Origin: Dipetalonema caudispina
Taxonomy: Eukaryota; Nematoda; Chromadorea; Rhabditida; Onchocercidae
DNA length: 64,000 bases
Direction: 5' to 3'
NCBI GenBank assembly: GCA_013365325.1
Contig: JABVXV010000060.1
Coordinates: 1-64,000, forward strand
A program made the translations under genes and the position numbers. The notes beneath the pieces were generated by a model. The model did not search any database. It was not told the origin of the DNA and was given only the letters and a program-made list of their open reading frames with translations. Shown in pieces: positions 26,201 through 37,692 of this stretch. The stretch's first letter is position 1; the number at the start of each line of letters is the position of its first letter.

Positions 26201-29185
26201 ATCGTAAATTTTTGCTAGCAGTTTAAGTGATAAAATATGAAAAAGTATATATATAAGATATAAGCTACGAATTATAGCAACTTCGCCGTGATATTGGATA
26301 CAATTTATTGATTGATTGCAGATTAATCCTTGTGAAGGTAACAGAAATGACATATAAATAAATAGAATAAATGATCGAAATGAAAAAGAGGGAAGAGAAT
26401 GGTGATTGCTAATGTATATTATATGTGCTTCGGGAAATGAAAAATTTTTATAAAGTTGCTTTGCTTGTTGAATCATGCATAAATAACATGCAAAAAAGCG
26501 AGAGAGCAATTTGGTGTTATTAAATTGGTACTTGTGATTCTCTGTTTGAAGCTCAACATATCTGTCACACTTTCGAACTTTCTTCTGTCATATCTTATGC
26601 TTTTCAATTTTTTGTTTAAATATATGCTTTAATACATTTACTTTCTGCTATGAATATGTGAAATGATTTTGCAACGTATAATAAATCTGAAATACATCCA
26701 GCTTAGACTTCTAGCTGAATATATAATTTATCAAAAAGACTATATTTCCTTACACTCTTTTAGCTTATATTTTTTTAAAGAAACATTAGAAAATATAAAT
26801 GTTATGCAGGAATTTATAATTTTTATTCGACAAATCAACTAACCGGACTTAACAGGTCCTTCATGTTCTCGATGCACTTTGTCGTCAACAAACGAATCCC
26901 ATTTGTATTCAAAGCTCGGATTTTGACGAACTTTATTAAGGGAACTTTCCAAGAATTTAATTGGATCTTCTGGTTTGTTGCAAACCAATCCCGTTATCAG
27001 ACTCTACAATCCCAATATTAAACTTTGTGAAGAGACAATTTTAAACTTTTTAAAATTTAAAAATTTTGTAAACTTTCAAAGAAACTCCGTCATTAATTTC
27101 GGAAATATTTGGTTAAAATACAAAGGATTTAGTTGATATGATGATTGTTAAAATTAATAATCGGTTCAAATACTCAAAGTTGAGATTCGTGAACAAAGAT
27201 CAAGATCGAAAGTGCTGCGGAAGGACAATACGCAATTCATAAGCATGTTGTAAATACTTCTATAATTAAAGCCTCAAGGAATATTCCTAGAGTCTAGTAG
27301 CCTGGTTCTAAATGTCTATAAAGATGAAATAAACAAACCTACGCTTGAAAACTAAATTCAAAAGTATAGTGCCGACAGGTCTTCAATCTGCGATCTTGGG
27401 CTTATTAGACCCTACTCTATAATCGACTACCACATTATCTTCAAAAGATTTTTGGCAGAATAAGCTGATCCAAAAATCTAAATGGAAGGGGTTTGTAAGG
27501 AAGCATCTTTACTAGAGACAGATATAATCACGAGATATTGTGATCCTGAACAATTAGCTAATTCTTAGCCTATAACTCTTGCAAAATATTTGGCACGTTT
27601 TTTCAATTTCTTTGTATAGCGGCTTTTTTCACAGTTATCTAACAGATTGCCATTACCTTTTCTTGCATAGATCCGGTTTTTCTAATTTTCATTGCAACTA
27701 CTCGCTCCTGATTATGTAATAATTCCTCGAAACATTTCGAAATATCCATTTAAGCAAGAAATTTTGAAAGCTTTTGAACTAACGAAATCTTTGAAAAGAG
27801 AATAACTCAGGTAAAAAGCAAAAATTTTTGATAGAAAACTCTCATATTCTGTTTGATTTTTACAAATTACCAAAATATGCGTATAAACTTATTTTCACAC
27901 CAAAGTGATTCCCGAAAGTTTTCAACTTCAAGTCAACGTACGATCCTTATATTCAAGGTTTCATTTAAATTACATAACTATATTATATTTATTAGCACAC
28001 TGCATCTTCACTGATTAGATATCCAAAGCTGATCACAGATAACCACCAGGAAAGAGGAATCGCAAAACACTTTCTATGTCAAAGCTTACGAGTGGTAAAT
28101 CATACTTCAGATCTTAATTTAGCTATATTGAATCAATTCTTAGTTTGCTTAGAGTTTACATACAAATCAGAGTAAGATGTTGTAATTATTCAATATATAT
28201 AAAAACTGGCATCGGTTTCGTGGAAGTTCCATAAAATCCAGAATTTAACTGGATATTTCAACCGGTTTCAGAAAAGAATAATACTATGAGGAATTTTGAA
28301 TATAAAGAATTTGAGATGACAAGCTTAGAGAAAATGTAACATATTGGGGAAAAGAGTGATGTAGCAGGAATACATTATCCTAACTGGGGTAAATACAATG
28401 ATATGCAATAAATGAATGACAATGTACATTTTTAAAGGTTTTCTGGTTTACGTCAATTTTTTCAGCTTCAATTTTAGCTGAAAATTGTTGCACAGACTTA
28501 ATGAAACCATGAAACGAGTTATATTTCTGCTAATAGCAGCATTGCAAAAAGAAAACAATCACCAATCAGAAATTTTTCAGAGAAATTTTGGAGTTGTAAA
28601 TTTTGAGACTGATGAAATAAAAATCGGCCAAGTAATTAAATGGCCAGAACAAAGCTAAAATATTGCTTGTATAGTAGTAAACCATAATTTCCACGCCAAC
28701 AAATTTTTTTATGAGGAATTTAATCCTCCTAACAAAAATAACTGGCCTTCTTGGCTACTATATTCGCTGTTTGTTAATACCTATAGAAAAAATTGATATC
28801 TCTAACAAAAAAGTTATACAAATGCAAAAAATGCTGATACAACTAAATCAAAAAGGTAAATTACTTCGATTTTACTTTTCACTACATAAGAATTACTGTA
28901 TAAATGTTCCCTTAACTACACTGATTAAAATTCTTACTGATCTTATCAATATAGTGTATCATTCAATTTTTTCTTTGCAAACAATATTGAATCATCGAAA
29001 AATTATCAGTATTATCAACTTCTGTCTATCAGAATTTTTCAAATAATTCTGTTTTATGACTATTTTATAATGATGTGAAGTTTGTAAACTTAATAAATTT
29101 ATACAAAATTTGAAAATGAAAAAAGAACCTCAAAGAGTTGCGGTATAGCATGTTCCTGAAGATAACGTTTAGCTTCAGCACCCAT
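17270..29185 (-). CDS. AK5-like double adenylate kinase
   Basis: Nineteen exons in 5'-3' order: 29185-29129, 27003-26844, 25590-25509, 24801-24671, 24170-24006, 23700-23570, 23457-23287, 23094-22957, 22163-21908, 21575-21520, 21078-20973, 20844-20755, 20481-20341, 19296-19189, 18514-18342, 18197-18081, 18006-17907, 17775-17678, 17356-17270; all phases agree, 788 residues. Family reaction: ATP + AMP to 2 ADP. The N-terminal DPY-30/RII-like segment (AKRYLQEHAIPQLFE, then CNKPEDPIKFLE) matches the start of vertebrate AK5, which supports the ATG at 29185. Kinase domain 1 has P-loop GGPGGGKT and EGFPR but a degenerate LID. A Ser/Thr/Lys-rich linker of over 200 residues follows. Domain 2 has P-loop GPPGSNKAE (degenerate), LSMGDLLR, EGYPR and a canonical RPDDN LID. 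The exon at 20481 uses a weak TTTAAG acceptor. Confidence 0.9.
27368..27440 (-). pseudogene. tRNA-Ile(AAU)-like relic
   Basis: On the minus strand, inside the first intron of the adenylate kinase gene, the segment resembles eukaryotic tRNA-Ile from the D arm to the T arm: a D-arm-like GTAGTCGATTATAGAG, anticodon region GGGTCTAATAAGCCC (7-base loop CTAATAA, anticodon AAT), variable region AAGATC and a decayed T arm (CAGATTGAAGACCTG instead of CAGGTTCGANNCCTG). No convincing acceptor stem closes it. It is probably a decayed tRNA copy or tRNA-derived repeat fragment; chance similarity is possible. Confidence 0.35.
27657..27749 (-). other. Candidate alternative first exon of the adenylate kinase gene
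   Basis: The minus strand opens with ATG and encodes MDISKCFEELLHNQERVVA followed by MKIRKTGSMQEK (31 codons), ending at donor AAAG|GTAATG in phase 0. It lies in the intron before the exon at 27003, whose acceptor is also phase 0, so it could join directly in frame. It would replace the first half of the DPY-30-like segment. The composition looks coding, but no homologous N-terminus is known to me and promoter evidence is lacking. Confidence 0.35.
28711..29046 (+). other. Intronic ORF, 111 codons, unknown
   Basis: A continuous ATG-initiated frame on the strand opposite the adenylate kinase gene, inside its first intron. The product is Ile/Leu/Lys/Asn-rich (for example LLTKITGLLGYYIRCLLIP) with no family resemblance. 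Composition follows local AT bias, so it may be chance; a fragment of mitochondrial or endosymbiont origin cannot be excluded. Confidence 0.15.
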
Positions 29186-29377
29186 CAGACCTTTTTTACG
29201 TTTAAATTCAAAGTTCTGCTGAAAAAAAAATACTTCTGTTTAATAAGAAATAGAATTGTTTGAAAATGTTAATCTTATTTCTCTCATGAATAGCACCATT
29301 TGAGTAATTAATTAATTGAAAATCTTAAATGTGCGTATAATCTTATTTCTTTAAAATGAATCTTGCATGCTACTTAC

Positions 29378-29463
29378 GTGTACTGTATTCAAAGGTTTCA
29401 AAAATCTTCTGTATCGAAAACATCAACGGAAGGTTTTGCCGGTGTGAATGTTGTAGAACGTCA
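29378..29463 (-). pseudogene. Disrupted upstream coding exon of the adenylate kinase gene
   Basis: Upstream of the first coding exon the minus strand reads RSTTFTPAKPSVDVFDTEDF and then stops at TGA. Adding one T to the five-T run there would continue the frame to the donor AATACAGTACAC|GTAAGT, which joins in phase 0 to the next exon's CAG AAC. A second in-frame TGA lies just before RSTTF. So this is an N-terminal extension exon broken by a homopolymer indel, or assembly error, or a retained non-coding 5' exon. It is not included in the CDS. Confidence 0.55.
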
Positions 29464-29706
29464 CCTTTTTATGTAATCTGAGAAACCTAAACAAAACACA
29501 AATTACTTCTTCATCAAATCTGCTAAATTTTCTATGCAACATGTATATGCTCAGCCTTTTAGGCTATCTAATAATAAAAACTAATATTCCTAATTCATTT
29601 AAATACGAAGAATTAGCCTAATCATTTCAAAGTATTGAATAACTGCTTTATTTAGGCCAAGAATAGATTTTCTTAGTTTCGGGTTTAGACAACTACAAAA
29701 TTAGAA

Positions 29707-29805
<99 letters not shown>

Positions 29806-31642
29806 TAAAAAATCAGTAAGCCGGCGCAAAACCTTTCAGCTTTTCCAAGAAAATAGGAAATGCCTTATTTTTCTGGGATCACAACAATAAGAAAAACCAT
29901 TTTCATGATGCTTCCGGCAATATTTTAAATCGCGTGTTTGCAAAATTTCAAATCTTTAATTAAGGTATAGTTAGCTCTCTTTTTTTCTTTCCATTCATTC
30001 AAGCCATTTAGATTTTGCAAAAAGAAAAAGAAAAAAAAAAGCATTATCATACCATTTCTTGTTGACTACTAATGATTTCATCCGTTAAAGAGAGAAATTT
30101 AAATAAAATTTCATAATTTCTACTTTGAAATTTTCCATCGCCATGACAACAATATTTAAAATGCAACAGATAATTTTGACGTACTTTTAGAATACTCATC
30201 TTTTATTTTTTTCTTTCTTTTTTTTTGCCTTCTACCGCTTTTTAGACACATTATTTGGAAATATATATCAAATATATACTCAACTAATTGGTAGGAAATA
30301 TTTATAATAAAAGTAGAAAGTACTTAATTGTTGAAAATAAAAGAATGCAACTCATAACATTATTGGATATGTTGACGTTTAGTATTATCTTGCAAAAACA
30401 GAAGAAAAAAAAAGCCATCGATCAATGAAGACAATAACAGGAATAGATATGGCACACTAATTTCTCGAACTTTTAAGACAATGTAGAAGGAAAATTCCAA
30501 AATCTCGAATCGAAAAAGAACTGAATATGGCACTGATCGTCTTGTTTTATTTCTCTCTATCCTATAACTTTCCAATATTTTTACCTCTTTTTGTTACACC
30601 ACTTCTTTACCATTTATTTATTTGAAATGGAAATAAACAAAAATTAAAGATAATCAAAAATAGTCCAAAATTGAAATCGTTCTATTTCGGTATGGTAACA
30701 ATCATTCTACCGTTATGTAATTAATTAAATTATGGATGTGTTGTTGAAAGATGGGAAGTTAGTTGTCGGCTTATTTGAAGCTTATGTTGATTAACAAAAT
30801 GCCTTCTTTAACTGCACAACATAGCGTTGAGCTTCTCGTTCTCTTATTTTAAATCAGCTTGGTTGCTATGACAATTTCTCTGACTTGATTGGATTTCAAA
30901 TGGCAAATATCAACTAACACATTCATACATATTGCCTGATCAAAATGTAATAAATAATATAACATGCAAGAAGCCAACAAATATTGTCATGTCTTGTCTC
31001 TACTGTCAGTTATCCTTAGCTTCATCTTTTGCATTTTAATTGACTAGAAAATTAAGCCAAACAATAAATTTCTTTTTTGAAAAAAATCTTTGGCGCGAAT
31101 GATATTTAAATCTAATTGGTAAAAAAATTTATTAAATCTACCAAAGTATAATTCGTCAACGCGAGAGCTATTTGTGTGGTGCATGGGATTTTTAGAGACC
31201 AAATTACTTAGTCCTTTTTTAAAGTTCCACACAAGCCATTTGCAAAAAAAAAAAAAAAAAATTTGCTAAATTTAAAACTTCAAAAATATTTGTAATTACT
31301 ACACAATAAACACAATATACCAGTAGGAAATTGCATATTCTGTTAACATTTTAACGAATGAAAACAGTCGTAATCAAATTGAATACATTAAACTGATACA
31401 ATGGAAGCATTAATAATTTAATTAATCATTGTTAATACAAATCATTTATAGGAATTCCTACTTGAATTAAATTTCGTGAATTTTATATCGGAATTAGAAA
31501 AACGATTTTAGCAGGTAAAGTTAACTTTTCCTCTGAATGAGTCCTTTTAGCTTAGCTATTTTAAATTGAATATAAATATTAAATTTTCGTTTTTTTTATT
31601 TCTTGTTTTTTTCAAGCTCAAACATATTTGCAATATTTGCTG
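29464..31642. other. Upstream region of the adenylate kinase gene
   Basis: Holds the (TA)n tract (listed separately), several A and T runs, and no supported gene. It should contain the adenylate kinase promoter, given that gene's direction, but no specific element was recognised. Confidence 0.4.
29710..29801. repeat. (TA)46 microsatellite
   Basis: An uninterrupted TA dinucleotide run of about 92 bases, about 250 bases upstream of the disrupted adenylate kinase exon. Shorter TA runs occur at about 18780 and 37080. Length is likely polymorphic and assembly-sensitive. Confidence 0.95.
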
Positions 31643-33503
31643 TCATGCATGAAAACTGGTATCAGGAAGTATGCGACCGACCAGCTGATAATCGAAATAA
31701 ATGCAGTCATTTTCAATAGTAACAGTACGGCCTTCTGCTTTAGCTTTTCGTATTTCTGCCTCCAAAACTAAGAGGTCCATGGCCGGTGGGGCCTTAGCCA
31801 GGGTTGTTGCCTGCCGCATCACCATCGCTATACCCATCCCAACACCATACCTGAAGTAAAAGTTCATAAATGTATTCGGTGATATTTTCTACAAGTTTCA
31901 GATGAGTTATACATCCAGAATGTCATAAGTTTTTGAATTCTAATTTCAATGATTTCGAGTTTATCATGCCCTTGCTGATAACTTACTATATGAACAGATT
32001 ATAATACTCAATAAAACTGTATATACTTTCCTAAAAAAAAAAAAATTATTGTTCGTTTATGTATTTTCTATAGCGTATTTTCATTTTTGTTAAAATACTA
32101 AGCTATGAAAATTTTGCAAATTTTATTGACCTCAATTCAGCTATTCTTAATTCACTTTCCATTGCTCTATCATTCTTTTGTTTAGAGCCACAATCAGTCC
32201 AATATCTCAATTTCTTTTTTCAAAAAGTAAGTTTGGAGAAGGAAATAAAAAAATTAGATTCCTTTCAATGAAAATTTTCTCGTTTGAACAATTAAAGTGA
32301 ATAAAATATCAAAGTATTGCTGGATATTATCGAATGTTTTCAATTACTTTCATACTATGTCTAGTCTAGAAGTAATGAAGGATATCAATTATTTAAAAAT
32401 GAATACATTAGCTCAATCATTTGTCGCTAATTATATTCTCGAAAGAAAGCACTTCAAAATACTAAAATTTTCAGACCTCACAAACAATTTAAAAATTTAC
32501 GTGTGAATTTGGAACTAGGCAACATTGGCACGATCAAATATTATTTCTTCATGATATCAAACTATAATAGATTCAAATCACTTCGATGTGATATTTAGAT
32601 AAAAAAGATCCAGTGAAACTCTAATAATTTTTAGGAAAATCTTCTGCTAACCTTAATTTTAAAAAATGATAAGTTCCGATTTCGAATATTATCAAATCAT
32701 TAGTATCCTGTAATTATCAGTTACTGCGAAAAATTTTCCTATTCAAAATGTGCCTAATTTTTAATTTTCCTACTTTTAGTTTCAGCTAAATTTAATTATT
32801 ATAGAACTGGGTAATGAGTAGTTGTTTAATGGCAAACAAAAAAAAAAAAAAAAAAGAAAAAAAAACTCCTTCAAACTGAAGCAATGTAGGAAAATCTCCT
32901 TTCATCTTTATTTCTACAATTACAATTCCCTTTCTTGCAATCGAATTTTAAGTAATAAACATTTACCCTAAAAGTGATCAAAAGAAATCTGTTAGCAACC
33001 AGAAAATGTCTATGTGTTTCTAACATACTACTATATCTATTTTCTTCATATGCCTAAAGGTTCGAGTGGAAAAATAATTTAACGATACTATCAGCCATCC
33101 ATTGTCAATATATCAATTCAATATTAATTACTGCAAAGAAGTGCAAATATTAAACCAACAGAGAATTTGATGAATCTAATCGATAAATAAATGATAAAAT
33201 TGCTGGATAATGAAAAAAAAAAAATGAAAGTATATTTCAACATCGAACAAAAACTATTATGCTTTTTTTTTTTTTTTTTGAAATGAAACATTTGTAAATA
33301 CACTTTAGTGTAATTTGGTTCAACAATAAAAATTCTTCCTTTTTATTTTGGTACAAAAACATACGGTGAACTTGGGCGCAAATTGTGATGAAGTAACTGA
33401 TGTTGCTGATTATGCTGTTGTAATTGATGTTGTAAACAGTCAGACTGTTCCATTTGCTGTTGCTCATTCGTTGAACAGCATAAGCCCATTTCATCGGGAT
33501 CAA
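31643..33503 (-). CDS. Gln-rich protein of unknown function, 3' exons
   Basis: Two exons splice cleanly: 33503-33365 (phase 1 start, phase 2 end, donor TCACC|GTATGT) and 31850-31643 (acceptor TTTACTTCAG), ending at TGA. The first encodes DPDEMGLCCSTNEQQQMEQ and a Gln/His-rich run (HQLQQHNQQHQLLHHN). The second encodes YGVGMGIAMVMRQATTLA, then an amphipathic MDLLVLEAEIRKAKAEGR and TVTIENDCIYFDYQLVGR. A possible preceding exon at 33757-33719 (IPRRSKAVVINT) joins in phase but rests on a weak TTTAAG acceptor. The 5' end is unresolved. I do not recognise the family; poly-Gln segments are common in nuclear regulators, but that is only suggestive. Confidence 0.55.
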
Positions 33504-33757
33504 CTTATCAATAAAATTGAAAATAAAAGAATTATTGCCAAGTTCTAGCAGATTATCATAGCTTTGAAAAAAAATAATTGGCACATGTCAAATGTTAGAG
33601 TAAGTTGAAGACAGTGGCAAGCTGAATCGGTTCATCAAACTATTGAGAATTACAGATTAAATCCATGAATAATAGCACCAATTCCAAATTAAGTTAGCGC
33701 AAAGATGCCGCCTCCTACTTGTATTGATCACCACAGCTTTGCTTCTCCTGGGAATTC

Positions 33758-35248
33758 CTTAAATCTAATTCAGATTTTTCGAGGCAATAAAGCATTAAAA
33801 TGAACTTCTTAATTGGAAGATGCTCACAACATAAGCATATAAATGAAAAAAAAAAAAAAAAAGCGAATTGAACAGACACTTCTATAAATTGTTAGCCTTT
33901 CCCTTACACTTATACCTATCTTAAACAAACGACGACGCCTCAATGTTTCAACGATTTTGTTTATGCAAATCCTATTAATGAAAATCCGATACATGTCATT
34001 TGTACGAGAGTGAAATTTTATATGAGAAATTTAATCCCATGATTATTCCTTAAATTTTACTGGTCGATTCAAATCGCCCCATTAAGCAATTTTTTTTTTC
34101 TTTTTTCTATAGCTTGTAGCGATTCAGAATGATTAATAGTTGAGGAAATAAAAAAGACATTACTGCTTGCTGGCTGGCTAAAAGCAAATAGTCTGATATC
34201 GAAATCAAAATCTTTGAAATTGTATTGAGTGAATAAATTAAACAGAACAGTTTGACGGATAACTTTTCGAAATGTTTGGTTGTTTAGTCGATCAGGCTAG
34301 AAATCATTCCATTAGATCCATTTACATTACGCCGATCCAACTAATTCTTCACTCATTTTTTATTTCAGCAACTACACGTTCTTTAAATTCCTTTGCTCAA
34401 CTGTTATCAAATATCAAGCCAACAACAATCAATGAATTTTTATCGATTTTGATATCGACTGATTGACGCTCATTTCTTATTCGGTTGCGACCGTTTCAGA
34501 TTATTTGCTTCTGGCTTGAAAGTTAGTTTGTTTGAGATTGGAAAAAATCAAAAACATTCGATTTTAACACTCAAACTCTGTGATGTGAAAATTTTTTGTA
34601 TTGCTTTCATTTCTATATATTCACTCATAGAATTTGCTTTCGAATTTGCTTTGAAATTAAATTTTAAAAAAATGGAACGAAGAAGTCCCTTCAAATTATA
34701 GTAATAATGTAATTCAATTGCTTATTCTGATATATTTTGAAAATCGGAAACGGCCGTAATCAAATTGAAAGCACTATGCTCGTCAATGTAAGCATAAATT
34801 ATTCGTTCTTGATGTTCCTGTTTCATTAAATATCATCTTCCAATTAGAACTATCTGGTTAAAAAGCATTAATACCTATTTAAATTGGCCATTGTAATATC
34901 TTTATTCGTAATAATCATATTTCCTTTGTTTGAGAAATTTAACAAATGACCAAAATTCAACCATATCCTTTAATAATTCACCTTTCCCTTTTATTTGATG
35001 AAAATAGAAAAAAATAAAGTAAAAATCAAATATATGATTAATGACAGCAGTTTGACTAGATTATTTAACAATCTCTCATGTATTTCGAAAAGATTCAGCG
35101 TTTCAAAGGTGGGCCGCGTATTATACTGACGGCATAAATTTTTTTCTTTTCTTTTTTTTCAATGGTTTTAAGAGATTCGTTGACTGTTGGTTTTTGTGCG
35201 GTGCTTAGTTCTGTGCATATTTTGAAGTTATGTTGTTTTGTAGGAAAT
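33758..35248. other. Intergenic region upstream of Salvador
   Basis: AT-rich with A and T runs (about 33847-33861, 34091-34099). A less AT-rich stretch at about 35098-35135 (ggtgggccgcgtattatactgacggc) precedes the Salvador gene and may be promoter or 5' UTR. No further exon of the Gln-rich gene could be supported here. Confidence 0.4.
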
Positions 35249-37692
35249 ATGCTAAATCGACGACGTCGACATCAGACGCCAACGTTCCTGGAAGGTACAC
35301 CAGGCAGATATTTAAGGAGAGAGGTACCTCCTTCTCTGCCCACTTGCGATGGTCAGTTTGTCTTCGTTTTCTCTTTTTATCATTTTCCTCCTACAGAAAT
35401 ATATTAAATTACTACTCAAAAAGGCGTCAGTAACTGCTGTGAAGGGTTACGAAGAGGTTTACAGTTGTTGAAATAATATGCCCATGTGATAAGTTAGTCT
35501 TTACTTTGTTGCAGATACTGGTCTCTCAATTGTCTTCCCTCCCTTTTTCTATTTAGATGTTTCAGTTATCTAGGGAATTCTTTGAAACAAACATGCTTTA
35601 GGTGTAATTCAAAGTATCCAAGCTGGTTTGCAACAGCTGGCTCATTCGTCCCAAAGTTTGCAATATACTGGAAACGATATCAATAGCTGTCGGGTGGAGG
35701 GAAGTTCCGTGCGTACAAAACCAGAATTATCATCGCAAAGTTTCAACGAAAGCCGAACATCCAGTCAGTACTTGTCGAAAAAGGGTCTCACGTCATCACT
35801 TAGCATCGGTAACGTAGTACAGGTGTGATAATTTTGACAGCCTTTCCTAGTTTATTAGGAATATTTGATAATTTGTTGGTTCCTTGAAAAATTTGTTAAA
35901 TATTAGTTGTAATTTCAGCACGGTACGCAAGCAGCAAATACAGAAAATGGTGAACAGCGTTTAGTGTCCATTTCATTGCAGAGTTTACCAGGTACCTTTG
36001 TGTAATGTTGAGCGATGTGAACTTTTTTATGCTTCTGGCCCGTTGAATAAAGCTTGTAATATATTTTCATCGAAAGAAACCTTAACAGTAAGTTTGGATG
36101 ATTAAATTTGTATCTCCTCGATTTACTGAAGACCCTTTGATTTCTGCAGTCTTGTTTATTAAATTATAATTACAATCATTAAATTATAGCAAGATCTAGG
36201 TCGTTCAATAAGTGCACCATTTGCTGGTGAGAATCTTGCCGGTGGCGTACCGAAAGAGGATCTCACATTACCACCGAATTGGGCTGTCGAAGTGACACCA
36301 GAAGGGATTCGGTCTCTTTTTCCAAATTTTTTTTTTCTAGTAAGTACGACAAGTGATACTGTGCTGTTGCGTTTGAGGCATTGAGCGTAACGTTTGATTA
36401 TTCTTTGTACTGCTGACTCCTTTCAATATTTCTCTATAAATTAATATTCCTTAACCAACATACCGGGCTCTGTTAATGAAGTATACTACCGTACAAATGT
36501 CGTTTAGAAAACTGCTAGATGTTAAAATAATTTCTTGACTTATCTTGATGTTCGATACACTTTTCTGTAGCATTTTCTTATTGGTTTCAATAAAATATGT
36601 TTATATATATTTAGACCCGTTTATTACTTTTCCGTTACAGTTACTACGTGGATCACAATAATCGACGAACACACTGGATTCATCCTCTCGTAAAAGAAAA
36701 TTTGCCTTTAGGCTGGACAAAGCAATTTGATTCAATGAATGGAGTAACATATCACAAGTAATATTCTTAGTGACTGTACTTTTCACTGTTTGTTGGAAAT
36801 AAGTAAATCTATAATTTTTTGCTACATTAATACATGGAACTCTTTTAGTAAATTAGATGGTCGGACGCAGTTGGAGCATCCTGGCTTAGCAACACCTGTA
36901 AATTGTACACAGAGTAATTCTACAGCACATTTAACACAGCGTGCCGAAAGTACGATTGAAAAGTTAAATATTATTGGTGAAGGTATGTTAATTATTAATA
37001 CATTAGTATCATGTATAGTTTAATGAACAATAACATAGTTTCAGAAGTAAAACTTTACGTTTTGTTAGTTTGTAATATACATATATATATATATATATTC
37101 GTAAGCTTGTTTCCGATGAATATAGTATTTGGCTGAGAAGCAAGCATTTTGTTACGCTTGATAGGATTTTTTAGTCGAATAATTGATATATTTCGATTAT
37201 TTGAATTTCCCTTCTAATAAAATTTTTATCAGCGTTGGTTACAGATATCCCAGATTGGCTCCGTTTATACTCTCGTGCTCCATATGAATTAGATCATTTG
37301 CTGGAAGTTAGTTCATCTTAATGTTTTTATAATTATAATGTTGGAAGCACGAGTATTTTAGGAAACAGTCCACAGAAATCCATAAAGGAGCATAAATCTT
37401 AGTTACTCTGATGTACTACTGTCAGGGATAAATAACGCAAGTTGCAAATCAATACATTCTTTTTCGTTTCACACGACGCATTGGGCTTCGGAAAAAATGA
37501 CCTTGAAACGAATTACAGTGGCCGTTATTTCGCCTACCGCAACTGGAGCAGTACGATAGTCAGCTGATGAAGCTATACAAGCAAGAAGGTATTGATATTG
37601 CTATCAAATACGAACGTTTTCGGCGTGAAATCAACCGTGAAATTGCCCGGCGGCAACAAAAATTCATAACGTCTGCTAATGTACTTCAATAG
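35249..37692 (+). CDS. Salvador homologue (WW-WW-SARAH scaffold)
   Basis: Eight exons: 35249-35351, 35602-35822, 35919-35999, 36190-36311, 36641-36757, 36849-36982, 37233-37306, 37519-37692; 341 residues. Salvador is the scaffold of the Hippo kinase cascade and binds the MST/Hippo kinase through its SARAH domain. The start MLNRRRRHQTPTF...GRYLRRE aligns with vertebrate SAV1 (MLSRKK...GKYVKKE), supporting the ATG at 35249 rather than the in-frame ATG at 35162. WW1 is LPPNWAVEVTPEGIRYYVDH with HWIHP; WW2 is LPLGWTKQFDSMNGVTYHN, then LEHP. The C-terminal SARAH region runs from IPDWLRLYSRAPYELDHLL to FRREINREIARRQQ. A Ser/Gln-rich linker separates N-terminus and WW pair. The exon inside WW1 ends at a weak donor (CG|GTCTCT) required by phase and family alignment. 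Confidence 0.9.

Noticed and set aside
33348..33548. Plus-strand 66-codon ORF
   Set aside because: It is the antisense shadow of the Gln-rich exon at 33365-33503.
35162..35248. Upstream in-frame ATG extending Salvador by 29 residues
   Set aside because: Alignment with the vertebrate SAV1 start (MLSRKK) favours the ATG at 35249, and an acceptor-like TTTTGTAG lies between the two ATGs.
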